In this document: positions 33,986 to 42,900 of the stretch, in pieces | Numbering within the stretch: the first letter of the stretch is position 1 | Layout: each line of letters begins with the position of its first letter | Assembly: GCA_964344055.1 (NCBI GenBank) | Contig: CAYFLT010000012.1 | Coordinates: forward strand, 8,400-72,399 | DNA from: OFTM10 sp964344055 | GTDB lineage: Bacteria; Actinomycetota; Acidimicrobiia; Acidimicrobiales; Aldehydirespiratoraceae | Length of the DNA: 64,000 bases | Reading direction: 5' to 3' | Program-made: the position numbers and the translations under genes | Notes under the pieces: model-generated | The model's input: the letters and a program-made list of their open reading frames with translations, nothing else | Databases searched by the model: none | Told to the model about the DNA's origin: nothing

Positions 33986-34596
33986 GCGACGCGCACCCCT
34001 CATTCGACGCCCTGGTCCGGGGGCGGCGGATGACCCGGGCGTTCACCCCGGACCCGGTCGATGCGGCCGTGGTCGACGCGTTCTTGGACCTGGCCCGTCG
34101 GGCCCCGTCCGCCGGCAATACCCAGCCGTTCGAGTTCCTTGTTCTCGAAGGGACGGACCAGACCGCACGGTACTGGGACACCACACTGCCACCCGAACGC
34201 CGTGACACGTTCCCCTGGCCGGAGTTGCTGACCGCGCCCGTCCTGGTCGTCACCTGGGTTCGACCCGCCGCGTATGTGGACCGCTACGCGGAGCCGGACA
34301 AGCAGCGGACGGGTCTGGGAGTCGACGAGACGGCCTGGTCGGTCCCGTACTGGTTCGTCGACGGCGGAGCCGCCGCGATGATCCTGCTGTTGGCGGCCGA
34401 AGCAAAGGGCCTCGGTGCCCTGCTCTTCGGGCTGTTCGATCACGAGGACGAGGTGCGGCGGGAATTCGGTGTGCCCGAGGACCGTAGGGCGATCGGGGCG
34501 ATCGCCCTGGGCCACCCGGCACCGGACCGACCGTCGGCTTCGGCCGGGCGGTCCCGACCGGCACTCGAACAGATCGTGCACCGGGGCGGCTGGTAG
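33949..34596 (+). CDS. Nitroreductase family protein
   Basis: The FMN-binding fold shows FDALVRGRRMTRAFTPDPVDAAVVDAFLDLARRAPSAGNTQPFEFLVL, then the YWFVDGGAAAMILLLAAEAKGLGALLFGLFDHEDEVRREFGVPEDRRAIGAIALGHP helix and C-terminal strand. These match the nitroreductase/SagB-like superfamily. ATG 33949 is the only ATG/GTG before the core and overlaps the previous gene by 37 bp. A CTG at 33982 would fit neighbour spacing better but is a rare start. It probably reduces nitro, flavin or quinone-like groups with NAD(P)H; the substrate is unknown. Confidence 0.85.
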   Translation: MGDGRGPREASLSDAHPSFDALVRGRRMTRAFTPDPVDAAVVDAFLDLARRAPSAGNTQPFEFLVLEGTDQTARYWDTTLPPERRDTFPWPELLTAPVLVVTWVRPAAYVDRYAEPDKQRTGLGVDETAWSVPYWFVDGGAAAMILLLAAEAKGLGALLFGLFDHEDEVRREFGVPEDRRAIGAIALGHPAPDRPSASAGRSRPALEQIVHRGGW

Positions 34597-34649
34597 CCGA
34601 GACCGAATCGAGCCCGGACGCCGGTGTGCACCGTCCTGGCCGTCGTCGG

Positions 34650-34693
34650 TACGGTGACGCGGAGTACCCCCACCCGAACCTCGGACCCAGGAG
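34650..34693 (+). promoter_or_regulatory. Promoter and ribosome site for the DUF35-thiolase pair
   Basis: TACGGT at 34650-34655 fits a -10 element. CAGGAG at 34688-34693 lies six bases before ATG 34700. This fixes the start of the lysine-tailed DUF35 gene. Confidence 0.45.
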
Positions 34694-34699
34694 TTGCCG

Positions 34700-35200
34700 A
34701 TGGCCGCCAAAGCCACGAAGAAGGCCACCGCGAAGAAGGCCGCCAAGAAGGCGACCGCCACCAGGAAGGCCCCGGCCAGAACACGAGCTGCGGCGCGGAA
34801 GAAGGCGGTGCCGCAGGTCCCGCTCGTCGACTACCTGCGCCTCGGGAGCCGTCCGTACCTCAGAGCGCAGGAGTGCACGAGCTGCGGCGCCCGGTTCTTC
34901 GATCGCCGTGTGGCGTGCAGCAACTGTGGCAGGCAGGAGTTCCGAAACGCCCGGGTGAAGAACCACGGTCGGGTGAAGGCCTATTCCATCGTCCATCGGG
35001 CGGCCCCGGGCATTCCTGCGCCATACGTGTCGGGGATCATCGAGACCGAAGATGGCACGACCGTGCGGTCCAACGTGATCAACTGTGACCCAACCCCCGA
35101 GGCCGTGACCCTCGGGATGAAGGTCAAGCTCACCACCTACCCGATCGGCACCGACGACGATGGCATCGAGGCGGTCGCCTTCGGCTACGAGCCCGCCTGA
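34700..35200 (+). CDS. DUF35 OB-fold acyl-CoA partner protein with lysine-rich N-terminus
   Basis: The 166-residue protein begins with about 35 residues of Ala, Lys, Thr and Arg (AAKATKKATAKKAAKKATATR). A rubredoxin-like zinc ribbon follows (CTSCGARFFDRRVACSNCGRQEF), then the DUF35 OB fold (GRVKAYSIVHRAAPGIPAPYVSGIIETEDGTTVRSNVI). DUF35 proteins pair with thiolases, for example ChsH2-Ltp2 in steroid side-chain cleavage, where they help channel acyl-CoA. The thiolase gene is 56 bases downstream. The basic tail is unusual for this family. Confidence 0.88.
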   Translation: MAAKATKKATAKKAAKKATATRKAPARTRAAARKKAVPQVPLVDYLRLGSRPYLRAQECTSCGARFFDRRVACSNCGRQEFRNARVKNHGRVKAYSIVHRAAPGIPAPYVSGIIETEDGTTVRSNVINCDPTPEAVTLGMKVKLTTYPIGTDDDGIEAVAFGYEPA

Positions 35201-35256
35201 CCAACCTTCGAGACCACGAGATCCTGAGAACCACCAGATCGAGAAAGCGAGACACC

Positions 35257-36507
35257 ATGGCTGCCAAGAGCAAGAAGGCCCAGCCGAAGAAGACCACCGG
35301 GCCGAAGATCGACGACGACTCGGTGTGGATCCTCGGTACCCACATGACGAAGTTCGGTCGCTACCCGGACAAGGACCAGGTCGACCTGGCCAGCGAGAGT
35401 TCGATCGCCGCGATGCAGGACGGTGGCGTGACCATCCACGACATGGACGTCCTGGCTGCGGGTTGTCTCTACCAGGTGTCGGGGATGGCCCAGCGCATCC
35501 AGAAGCAGATTGGCCAGACCGGGATCCCCGCCTACAACGTGGCGAACGCGTGCGCCACGGGCGCCACCGCAATCCGCACCGTCTATCTCACCATCAAGGC
35601 GGGCGAGGCCGACATGGGGCTCGCGGTCGGCGTGGAGCAGATGGGCAAGATGGGTCTGTTGGGCGGCGCCAACACCAAGAAGGAGAAGAAGGTCTACGAA
35701 CCGGAGGGCCGCTTCGGTGCGGTGACCGGCATCGACGGCTACCTCGGCACCAACTCGATGCCCGGTGTCTTCGGCCAGGCCGGCATGGAGTACGCCAACG
35801 ACCACGACGGTGTGGGGTTCGAGCAGTTCGCCAAGGTCGCCTACAAGAATCACTTCCACAGCACGCTCAACCCGCTGGCGCAGTACCGCAAGGAATTCTC
35901 GATGGAAGAGATCACCGGCGCGCCGGTGATCTCCTATCCGAACACGCTGCTGATGTGTTGCCCGACCGGCGACGGTGCGGCGGCGGCGGTCCTGGTGTCG
36001 GGCGAGCGGCTCAAGAGCATGCCCAAGAAGGTCCAGAAGCGGGCGGTGAAGATCTCGGCATCGGTGCTCACCTCGGACCCCTACACCGAGGCCAGCCAGC
36101 AGCAGCCCGACGTCAGCACACTCACCCGCAATGCGGCGGCGAAGGCCTACGAGATCGCCGGCGTCGGGCCGGAGGACCTCGACCTCGTCGAACTCCACGA
36201 CTGTTTCGCAACCGCCGAGTTGATCCACTACGACAACCTCGGATTGTGCGAGCGGGGCGGAGCCGGCGACTTCATCGACCGCGGGGCTCCGTTCCGCGAT
36301 GGCACGACCCCGGTCAACGTCTCCGGCGGGCTGATCTCGAAGGGCCATCCGATCGGTGCGACCGGTGTGGCCAACGTCTATGAGGTCACCACCCACCTGC
36401 GGGGCGAAGCCGGCGATCGTCAGATCAAGGGTGCGAAGGTCGGGCTGGCCCACGTGATCGGGCTCGGATCGGCATGTGGAGTCCACATCCTCGAGAAGGC
36501 GGCTTGA
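35257..36507 (+). CDS. Thiolase-superfamily protein (SCP2/Ltp-like)
   Basis: The 416-residue protein starts with a short lysine-rich tail (AAKSKKAQPKKTTGPKI), then VWILGTHMTKFGRYPDKDQ. Motifs are the active-site Cys in NVANACATGATAIRTVYL, the HDCFATAE histidine and GGLISKGHPIGATGVANVYEV. The sequence between resembles lipid-transfer (Ltp/SCP2) thiolases more than biosynthetic acetyl-CoA acetyltransferases. With the DUF35 partner it probably performs acyl-CoA cleavage, for example a retro-aldol or thiolytic step of sterol or branched acyl degradation. Substrate not shown. Confidence 0.88.
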   Translation: MAAKSKKAQPKKTTGPKIDDDSVWILGTHMTKFGRYPDKDQVDLASESSIAAMQDGGVTIHDMDVLAAGCLYQVSGMAQRIQKQIGQTGIPAYNVANACATGATAIRTVYLTIKAGEADMGLAVGVEQMGKMGLLGGANTKKEKKVYEPEGRFGAVTGIDGYLGTNSMPGVFGQAGMEYANDHDGVGFEQFAKVAYKNHFHSTLNPLAQYRKEFSMEEITGAPVISYPNTLLMCCPTGDGAAAAVLVSGERLKSMPKKVQKRAVKISASVLTSDPYTEASQQQPDVSTLTRNAAAKAYEIAGVGPEDLDLVELHDCFATAELIHYDNLGLCERGGAGDFIDRGAPFRDGTTPVNVSGGLISKGHPIGATGVANVYEVTTHLRGEAGDRQIKGAKVGLAHVIGLGSACGVHILEKAA

Positions 36508-37015
36508 CGCGTCGTCCCACCGTCCCTTCGTCATCGGCGCAGATCACCCGGACCCCCGCTGGGGCCGGGTGCATCGCGCCTATCGGGCGCTCCTCGGTGA
36601 GGTGGATCCGGCCGGGCCGCTGATCGCCGAGTTCGGTGCCGTCGATCTCCGGCCCCGATGCGTCGTCGAGTCACCGGAGCTGGGAGCCGCGATGTCGTCT
36701 GGGCCGGTGGTCGTGGCCGGCCCGAACGATCTGATCGAGCTTCGCGTGGCGCTGGAACGGGTGACCGGCCCGGGCTCATGGCCCTTCACGACTGCCGGGT
36801 CGGGGCCGCCCGGGACCGTGCTCACCGCGGCGGTGGTCCTGGAGCGACCGGCGCCGGTCGTGGCGCTGGTGGCGGCCATGGAGCATCTCATTCGCGACCA
36901 CAGCGGGGCCTGGCGGACGTGGAAGACCGCGCGGGAGGCGATCGCTTCGGGCCTCGCTGACGTGCACCGCCTCTCACTCGAGGCGGTGGTCCTGGATCCT
37001 GGCCAGATCGCCTGA
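36476..37015 (+). CDS. Protein of unknown function
   Basis: A frame of 179 codons from GTG 36476 runs past the thiolase stop by 508 bases. The next GTG (36569) would shorten it to about 148 residues. The middle (VVVAGPNDLIELRVALERVTGPGSWPFTTAGSGPPGTVLTAAVVLERPAPVVALVAAMEHLIRDHSGAWRTWKTAREAIASGLADV) looks like a compact alpha/beta domain. No family is recognised. It may share the thiolase transcript and is convergent with the NicX-like gene 12 bases downstream. Confidence 0.5.
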   Translation: MESTSSRRRLDASSHRPFVIGADHPDPRWGRVHRAYRALLGEVDPAGPLIAEFGAVDLRPRCVVESPELGAAMSSGPVVVAGPNDLIELRVALERVTGPGSWPFTTAGSGPPGTVLTAAVVLERPAPVVALVAAMEHLIRDHSGAWRTWKTAREAIASGLADVHRLSLEAVVLDPGQIA

Positions 37016-37027
37016 CCCGGCCGGCCG

Positions 37028-38077
37028 TCAGCGGAGCTCGGGGTGCAACACGCCTGCGGTGACGACCGGGAAACCGTCGAGTTCGACCGTGCAGTTGCGC
37101 ATCGGGAGGTCGAAGTGGCCGAGGGTGTGCCGCCCCGCGTGCTCGTTGGCGCCGGTCGAGTAGACGAAGTTCCCTGCGAAGGCGCGGAGCTCGGTGCCGT
37201 TGGTGTGGGCCTTGTCATACATGGTGAGCGCGTCCCAGCGGGCGCCGGGGTTCATCCCCCAGCCGACATGGCTCACCGCGTAGGCGTCCTCGTCGTCCCA
37301 GGCTTCGAGGTAGCTGGCGAAGAGGGCGGCATCGGTGCCGGGGCCGGAGATGTCGGTGATGTAGTCGTCTTCGATGGTGAGGCGCACCTCGGACTCGAGG
37401 TACCTCTTGAAGGTGAGGTTGACGTCGCCGGGCGCCAGCACAAGTGATCCGTTCACCGAACCCGCCAAGGGGAAACAGAGGCAGAGCCCGCCCGGCCAGT
37501 GGGCCACTGATCCGGGTTCGGTGGAGTAGCCGACGCTGCCCGCGGTGGGTGCGCCGGCGACCCGAATGGTGAGGTCGGTGCCTGCCTCGGACGTCACGCA
37601 CATCGTGTCGGCCGCAGCGAGGCGGGCTTTGCCGGCATCGATCTTGGGGATCAGGGACGGGTCGGGGACCAGCCGTTCGAGTGCCTCGGGATGCTCGTTG
37701 GAGATCATCAGGACACGGGCCCCGTCGGCCAGGATCTCGGGCAGCTCCGGCGAGTGCAGCAGCCCCTCCACGGTGCAGTCGATGACCACGGTCGACGAAG
37801 CGAGCGCGGCGATCACCGGTCCGAGCTGCTGGATGGCGTCGGATGCTCCGGTCGATCGAACCGGCACCGGTGCAGTCTGTTTCGGCGTGGGGACCGTCAC
37901 GTGGAAGGGCCGGGCACCCAGTCGGGCGAGGGCGAGCTCGGCGAGTTGGACGTTCACCTGCCGTGACTGCGATTCCGAAAGGACCACGCAGACGTCGCCG
38001 GGCTGTATCGCACAGAGCCCGAAGACCCCTGCAAAGGTGTCGATCCACTTCGATTCGACTCGTTCGACGAGCATCAC
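37028..38077 (-). CDS. NicX-like (2,5-dihydroxypyridine 5,6-dioxygenase / M29-fold) protein
   Basis: This 349-residue protein starts at ATG 38077. It resembles Pseudomonas NicX along its length, strongest in the C-terminal part: AYAVSHVGWGMNPGARWDAL (His270), FAGNFVYSTGANEHAGRHTLGHFDLPMRNC (Ser, then His321-x-Asp323) and LDGFPVVTAGVL. A His, a Ser and an HxD pair ligate iron in NicX, and all are present with similar spacing. NicX opens 2,5-dihydroxypyridine in nicotinate catabolism. No other nicotinate genes are nearby, so the true substrate is open; the fold is also used by M29 aminopeptidases. Confidence 0.8.
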   Translation of the reverse strand: MMLVERVESKWIDTFAGVFGLCAIQPGDVCVVLSESQSRQVNVQLAELALARLGARPFHVTVPTPKQTAPVPVRSTGASDAIQQLGPVIAALASSTVVIDCTVEGLLHSPELPEILADGARVLMISNEHPEALERLVPDPSLIPKIDAGKARLAAADTMCVTSEAGTDLTIRVAGAPTAGSVGYSTEPGSVAHWPGGLCLCFPLAGSVNGSLVLAPGDVNLTFKRYLESEVRLTIEDDYITDISGPGTDAALFASYLEAWDDEDAYAVSHVGWGMNPGARWDALTMYDKAHTNGTELRAFAGNFVYSTGANEHAGRHTLGHFDLPMRNCTVELDGFPVVTAGVLHPELR

Positions 38078-38250
38078 GGTCCCCCGATGAGGGTCGGTTG
38101 TCCTCGCCGGCGAGTGTCGTTGACCGGCGGAGAGGTCGCCAAATCCTTCGGTACGGCTTTGTCCGCGGGTCCGGCTCGGTGTCGCTTCGAAGGGGAAGTG
38201 ACGCCAGTACCTCCGAATGCCAGGATTGACCCCACGAACAGGGGGCCGCC

Positions 38251-39330
38251 ATGAGCGACGACACGACGATCGATCCCGACGAGCTGAAGCTCTTCAGCTT
38301 CAAGGTCTGGACCTACCGGATGGGTGAGGCAGTGGCGCTGATGGTCCACCTCGGCGATCGGCTCGGCCTCTATGCCGCACTCCGCGGTCGCGGCCCGACG
38401 TCGGAAACCGAGCTCGCCGCCGCAACCGGACTCAACGAGCGCCTGGTGAAGGAGTGGCTCTACGGCCAAGCCGCAGCGGGACTGATCGACGGTCCAGACG
38501 AGCAATCACAGTTCGAACTCACCCCGACCCAGGCGGCGGTCCTGGCCGATGAGGAGAACTCGCTCGCCTTCGCCGCGGGTGCCTTCCGTGGGGGCGTGGA
38601 GCCGGCCGTCATCGACAAGATCACCGAGTCCTTCCACACCGGGATCGGAGTGACCTACGAGGAGCAGGGACCGGCAGCGGCGGCCGGTCTGGCCCGCATG
38701 ACCGGCCCGTGGTCGCGACTCGGCCTCACCAGCATCATCCTTCCAGCCCTCGACGGAGTCGTGGCCAAGCTCGAAGCGGGAGCGACCGTCGTCGACAGCG
38801 GCTGTGGCGGTGGCGTCACGTTGACGACGATCGCCGAGACGTTCCCGGAGAGTCGCTGCATCGGCTACGACCCGTCGGCGAGTGCCCTGCACCTGGCTCG
38901 CCGGAGCGCCTCGGAGAAGGGCCTGTCCAACATCGAGTTCGTCGAGGCGGGTGGTGAGTTCGTCGAGCAGGGGGCGGGGCACGACCTGGTGATCACCTTC
39001 GACTGCCTACACGACATGCCCCACCCCGACCGCACCGCCGAGGCGATCCGAGGTGCGATCGCGGACGACGGCACCTGGTTGATCAAGGACATCCGCTCCA
39101 CCGGCGACTTCGCCAAGGACCGGCGGAACCCGCTCCTTCCGCTCTTCTACGGGTTCTCGTTGGCATCGTGCCTGCAGTCCGCGATGTCCGAACCCGACGG
39201 CATGGCGCTCGGCACTCTCGGCCTGCACCCGGCTCGGGCACAGGAGCTCACCGAGGCGGCGGGATTCGGCTCGTTCACCACCCACGACCTGGGCGACGCC
39301 GCAAACCTCTACTACGAGGTGCGCCCCTGA
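38251..39330 (+). CDS. SAM-dependent methyltransferase with N-terminal winged helix
   Basis: The 359-residue protein has an N-terminal helical and winged-helix part (LYAALRGRGPTSETELAAATGLNERLVKEWLYGQAAAGLID) and a C-terminal class I methyltransferase domain with motif I VVDSGCGGGVTLTTIAETFP and the later segment DLVITFDCLHDMPHPDRTAEAIRGAIADDGTWLIKDI. The layout matches mycobacterial Rv2258c-like proteins, whose substrates are unknown. AGGGGG lies about 8 bases before ATG 38251. The gene is divergent from the NicX-like gene across 173 bp. Confidence 0.85.
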   Translation: MSDDTTIDPDELKLFSFKVWTYRMGEAVALMVHLGDRLGLYAALRGRGPTSETELAAATGLNERLVKEWLYGQAAAGLIDGPDEQSQFELTPTQAAVLADEENSLAFAAGAFRGGVEPAVIDKITESFHTGIGVTYEEQGPAAAAGLARMTGPWSRLGLTSIILPALDGVVAKLEAGATVVDSGCGGGVTLTTIAETFPESRCIGYDPSASALHLARRSASEKGLSNIEFVEAGGEFVEQGAGHDLVITFDCLHDMPHPDRTAEAIRGAIADDGTWLIKDIRSTGDFAKDRRNPLLPLFYGFSLASCLQSAMSEPDGMALGTLGLHPARAQELTEAAGFGSFTTHDLGDAANLYYEVRP

Positions 39331-39343
39331 CGGACCGGCCGCG

Positions 39344-39972
39344 TCATCGCCGCCCGGATCGCCGACAGAGGGTGCCCCAAGGGTCGCGCCGGCCGATGGC
39401 CGGAGCGAGCAGCCGGATGGCACCGCGTTGGATCGGACCCGAGATCGCGGCAGTTCCCTCCAGGGCAGCCCTCAGGAGCGACGCGGGATCATCGGGTGCG
39501 TGTTCGGGGCCGACGGCACGCGACAAGTCGAACGCGTGGAGGTGCCACTCGGTGGCAGCCATACGGGCGTGGTGACCGACGGTGCTCACCCCGAAGGGAT
39601 AGGCGAACGGGACCTCCCAGTGGCTGCGGGCCCGGTCGAGGTACGACCGAGCAAGCTCCCCGAACGTCGATGCCGCCGCCGGTCCAGGGATCCGAGCGAG
39701 ATCACGAACCACCGCATCGGTGTGGGCATCGATGATCGACGCGGCGAATGGCACCGAGAGGGTTCCGTCNNNNNNNNNNGGGCCCGGTCGAGCCAGTCGT
39801 GATACCAGCGGGCGACGGCGAGCACGTGGCGGGCGGTTTCGGCGGCAGTCCAGTCTCCACAGGCCGGGAGCTCCCATCCCGTCGGATCGAATCGCTGCGA
39901 GATTTCGATGATCGCATCGACGCCTGAGGTGTAGAGATCTGCGACCTGATCGGGCGAGAGGTGGGCGTTCAC
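39344..39972 (-). CDS. DinB/MDMPI-type protein (maleylpyruvate isomerase N-terminal fold), with a 10-N gap
   Basis: GTG 39972 overlaps the hrpA stop by 4 bp. The protein begins VNAHLSPDQVADLYTSGVDAIIEI and has WTAAETARHVLAVARWYHDWLDRA, the first part of the four-helix metal fold. N bases at 39770-39779 interrupt it, and it resumes DGTLSVPFAASIIDAHTDAVVRDLARIPG, with VGHHARMAATEWHLHAFDLSRAVG carrying the second histidine group. The TIGR03083/MDMPI group includes mycothiol-dependent enzymes, fitting an actinobacterium. Substrate unknown. Confidence 0.8.
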
Positions 39973-42900
39973 CCGTGGGAGTCTCCCATGGCCTCCAGCG
40001 CCTGCCGCAGCCGTTTCACACTCACTGTCCCCTTGGCCCCGATCGGTTGGGCGAACAGGCTCACCCGCAACTCCTGCAGCTGCCAGGCGAGGGCCTCGAG
40101 CTCGACCGACCAGCCCAGCCGATCGACCAGGGCGTCGTGGGTCGCCTCCAGCGCCCGAACGTTCTGCATCCGGTCCCGGTCCCTGGCCACGTGGTCGGCC
40201 AGTCGATCCAGCCGCCAACGGGCTGCAGCGAGATAGCGGGCGATGTCGGAGAGCCGCTCGCCACCCACCCCCGCGATGAAGCCCGGGTGGACGAGACGGT
40301 CCAGTTGAGCTTGGATGTCGTCGGTCGCCGGCCGGAGTGGCTCCGCATCGATCGAGTCCAGGCCGCGGGACAGCTCTCGACCCGCGATGAGGACGTCGAC
40401 AGCGGCGTTGGCCACATCGAGCACCGCCTGGGGTAGGGCGTCGCGGACGGCGTCGAGGAGATCCTCGAATCCGCTTCGCGACCACTTCGGTCCGCCGAAG
40501 CGCAGCAGCAGCTCGTCGACCGCCGCCGACAGGCAGTCCTCGAACCAGGCGGTCGGTGAGTCGTACGGGCTGAGCACGATCGCGAACTTGACCTCGTCGG
40601 TGAGGAGGCCCCGCAGCACACTTCCGACCGCCGGGCGGTTCAGCAGGAGCAGTCGTCGGGTGCCCGCCCACATCGCGTCGGTCTGCTCCGCTTCGGTGGC
40701 CAGGAGCCGGACCGCCACCGAGTCGACCTCGTCGATCAGCGAGGGGTAGGACTGCACCACCTGGCCGAGGCCGGTCGACTCGACGACCCTGGGCAGGTCG
40801 CCGGTGGCCCACGACGTCAGGCCCGACACTTCGAGTTCGTGGCTGGTCTCGGCCAGCAGGCCCCGAGCCTCGTCTTGGAGATGACGCTTGAGGAGGTCGA
40901 GGTCGTCGTCCTTCGCGATCGACTCGCCGTGGTCGACGATCCGGAAGTGGGGACGGAGGTGGGTGGCCAGCTCCGGGGGCCGGAAGTCGCCGCGCCGGAC
41001 CTCGCCCCCGGTGAGATGGGCGACTTCTCGGCGAAGCTGGTCCAGCAGGGGCTGGCGCGAGTCGAGGCGGGGGAGGAGTTCTTCGACCGATTCGGGGATC
41101 GGCACCAGCCCACGTCGGATCGANNNNNNNNNNGGAAGGGTGCGAAGCAGTTCGGTGACCAGTTCGCGGCGAAGGCCAGGCACGAGCCAGTCGAACGGGC
41201 GGGGATCGACCCGGCTCACCACGTCGAGGGGGATGTCGATGGTGACGCCGGCCGTCGGGCTGGCCGGATCGTGCTCGTAGGCCAGCGCGAAGCTGAGGTC
41301 CCCGTAGGGCCACGCTCCGGGGAAGTCGTCGGCCGAGATCGTTCCGGCCCTCGGATCGATCAGATCCTCGACCGCGAGATCGAGGTGGGTTGCGTCCTGC
41401 GCTTGTTGCTGCTTCCACCAGCGATCGAAGTGCCGGCCGGAGACGATCGAGTCCGGCAGCCGCTCGGAGTAACGGTCGACGAGGACGTCGTCGGAGACGA
41501 GCAGGTCATCCCTCCGCAGCCGGTTCTGCAGGGCTTCCACTTCGGAGATCCGGTCCGCGTTGTGGGTCACGAACCGGTGGTGGGTGTCCCAGTCGCCTTC
41601 GACCAGGGCATGACGGATGAACAGCTCACGCGCGAACGCGGGGTCGACGCGATGGAGATTGACCGGACGGTTCGGAACCACCGGGAGCCCGTAGAGCGAC
41701 GCTCGCTCGTCACACATCGCGGCGCCGCGGTCCCGATCCCACCACGGGTCGCTGTAGGCCCAGGCCAGGAGATGCGATGCGGAACGCTCGAGCCAGCGTG
41801 GGTTGAGCGGCGCGACTCCACGGGCTCGGAGCTGGTTGGTCTCGACCAACTCGTACGCCATCACCCACCTCGGTGACCGCTTCTTGAGTGCGCTGCCGGG
41901 TGCGATCGTGAACCGGGCGTTGCGTGCGCCGCGGTATTCCCGCCGTTCGGGGTCGAAGAAGCCCACGTGGGACAGGAGCCCGGACAGCACCGCCTGGTGC
42001 ACACCGTCGGCGTCGGCTGGGTTGTCGTTGGTGTGTAGCCCGAGGTCGACGGCGATGCGTCGGAGCTGGCCATGCACGTCCTGCCACTCCCTGATCCGCA
42101 GGTAGTGGAGGAACTCCTCCTTGCACATCCGTCGGAACCCGTTGCCGGACCGGTCGTTGCGCTCCACGAGGATGTGGCGCCACAGGTGCAGGTACGACAG
42201 GAAGTCCGAGTCCTCGTCGGTGTAGCGGGCGTGGCACTCGGTTGCCCGCTGCTGTGCGGCACCACTTCCCACTCCCGTCGGCCGGATACGCGGGTCCTGG
42301 ATCGAGAGTCCCGAGACGATGACCAGCAACTCGGTCACGCACCCGTGGTCGTCGGCCTCGAGCAGCATCCTCCCCAGTCGCGGATCGACGGGTACGGAGG
42401 CGAGCTGGCGCCCCAGTGGTGTGAGCCAGCCTCGGGTGCCCTCGCGCTCTGGGTCGACGGCGTCGAGCTCCTCCAGCAGCCGAATGCCGTCGCGGATGGC
42501 GCGCTGGTCGGGTGGATCCACGAAGGGGAACGTCTCGATGTCGCCCAACCCGAGCGCGGCCATTTGCAGGACGACCGACGCGAGGTTGGTGCGTTGGATC
42601 TCGGGTTCGGTGAACTCGGGCCGGTTCGCGAAATCGTCTTCGTCGTAGAGACGGATGCACACGCCCGGACCAAGCCGGCCACATCGCCCGGCGCGCTGAT
42701 CCGCGGAGGCCTGCGAGATCGGCTCGATCGGGAGGCGCTGCACCTTCGTGCGGCGGTTGAACCGTGAGATCCGCGCCGTACCCACGTCTACGACCGAGTG
42801 GATGCCGGGCACGGTAAGCGAGGTCTCGGCCACGTTGGTGGCGAGCACCACCCGACGACCACGATGGAATGCGAACACTCTCTGCTGCTCGGCAGGGGAG

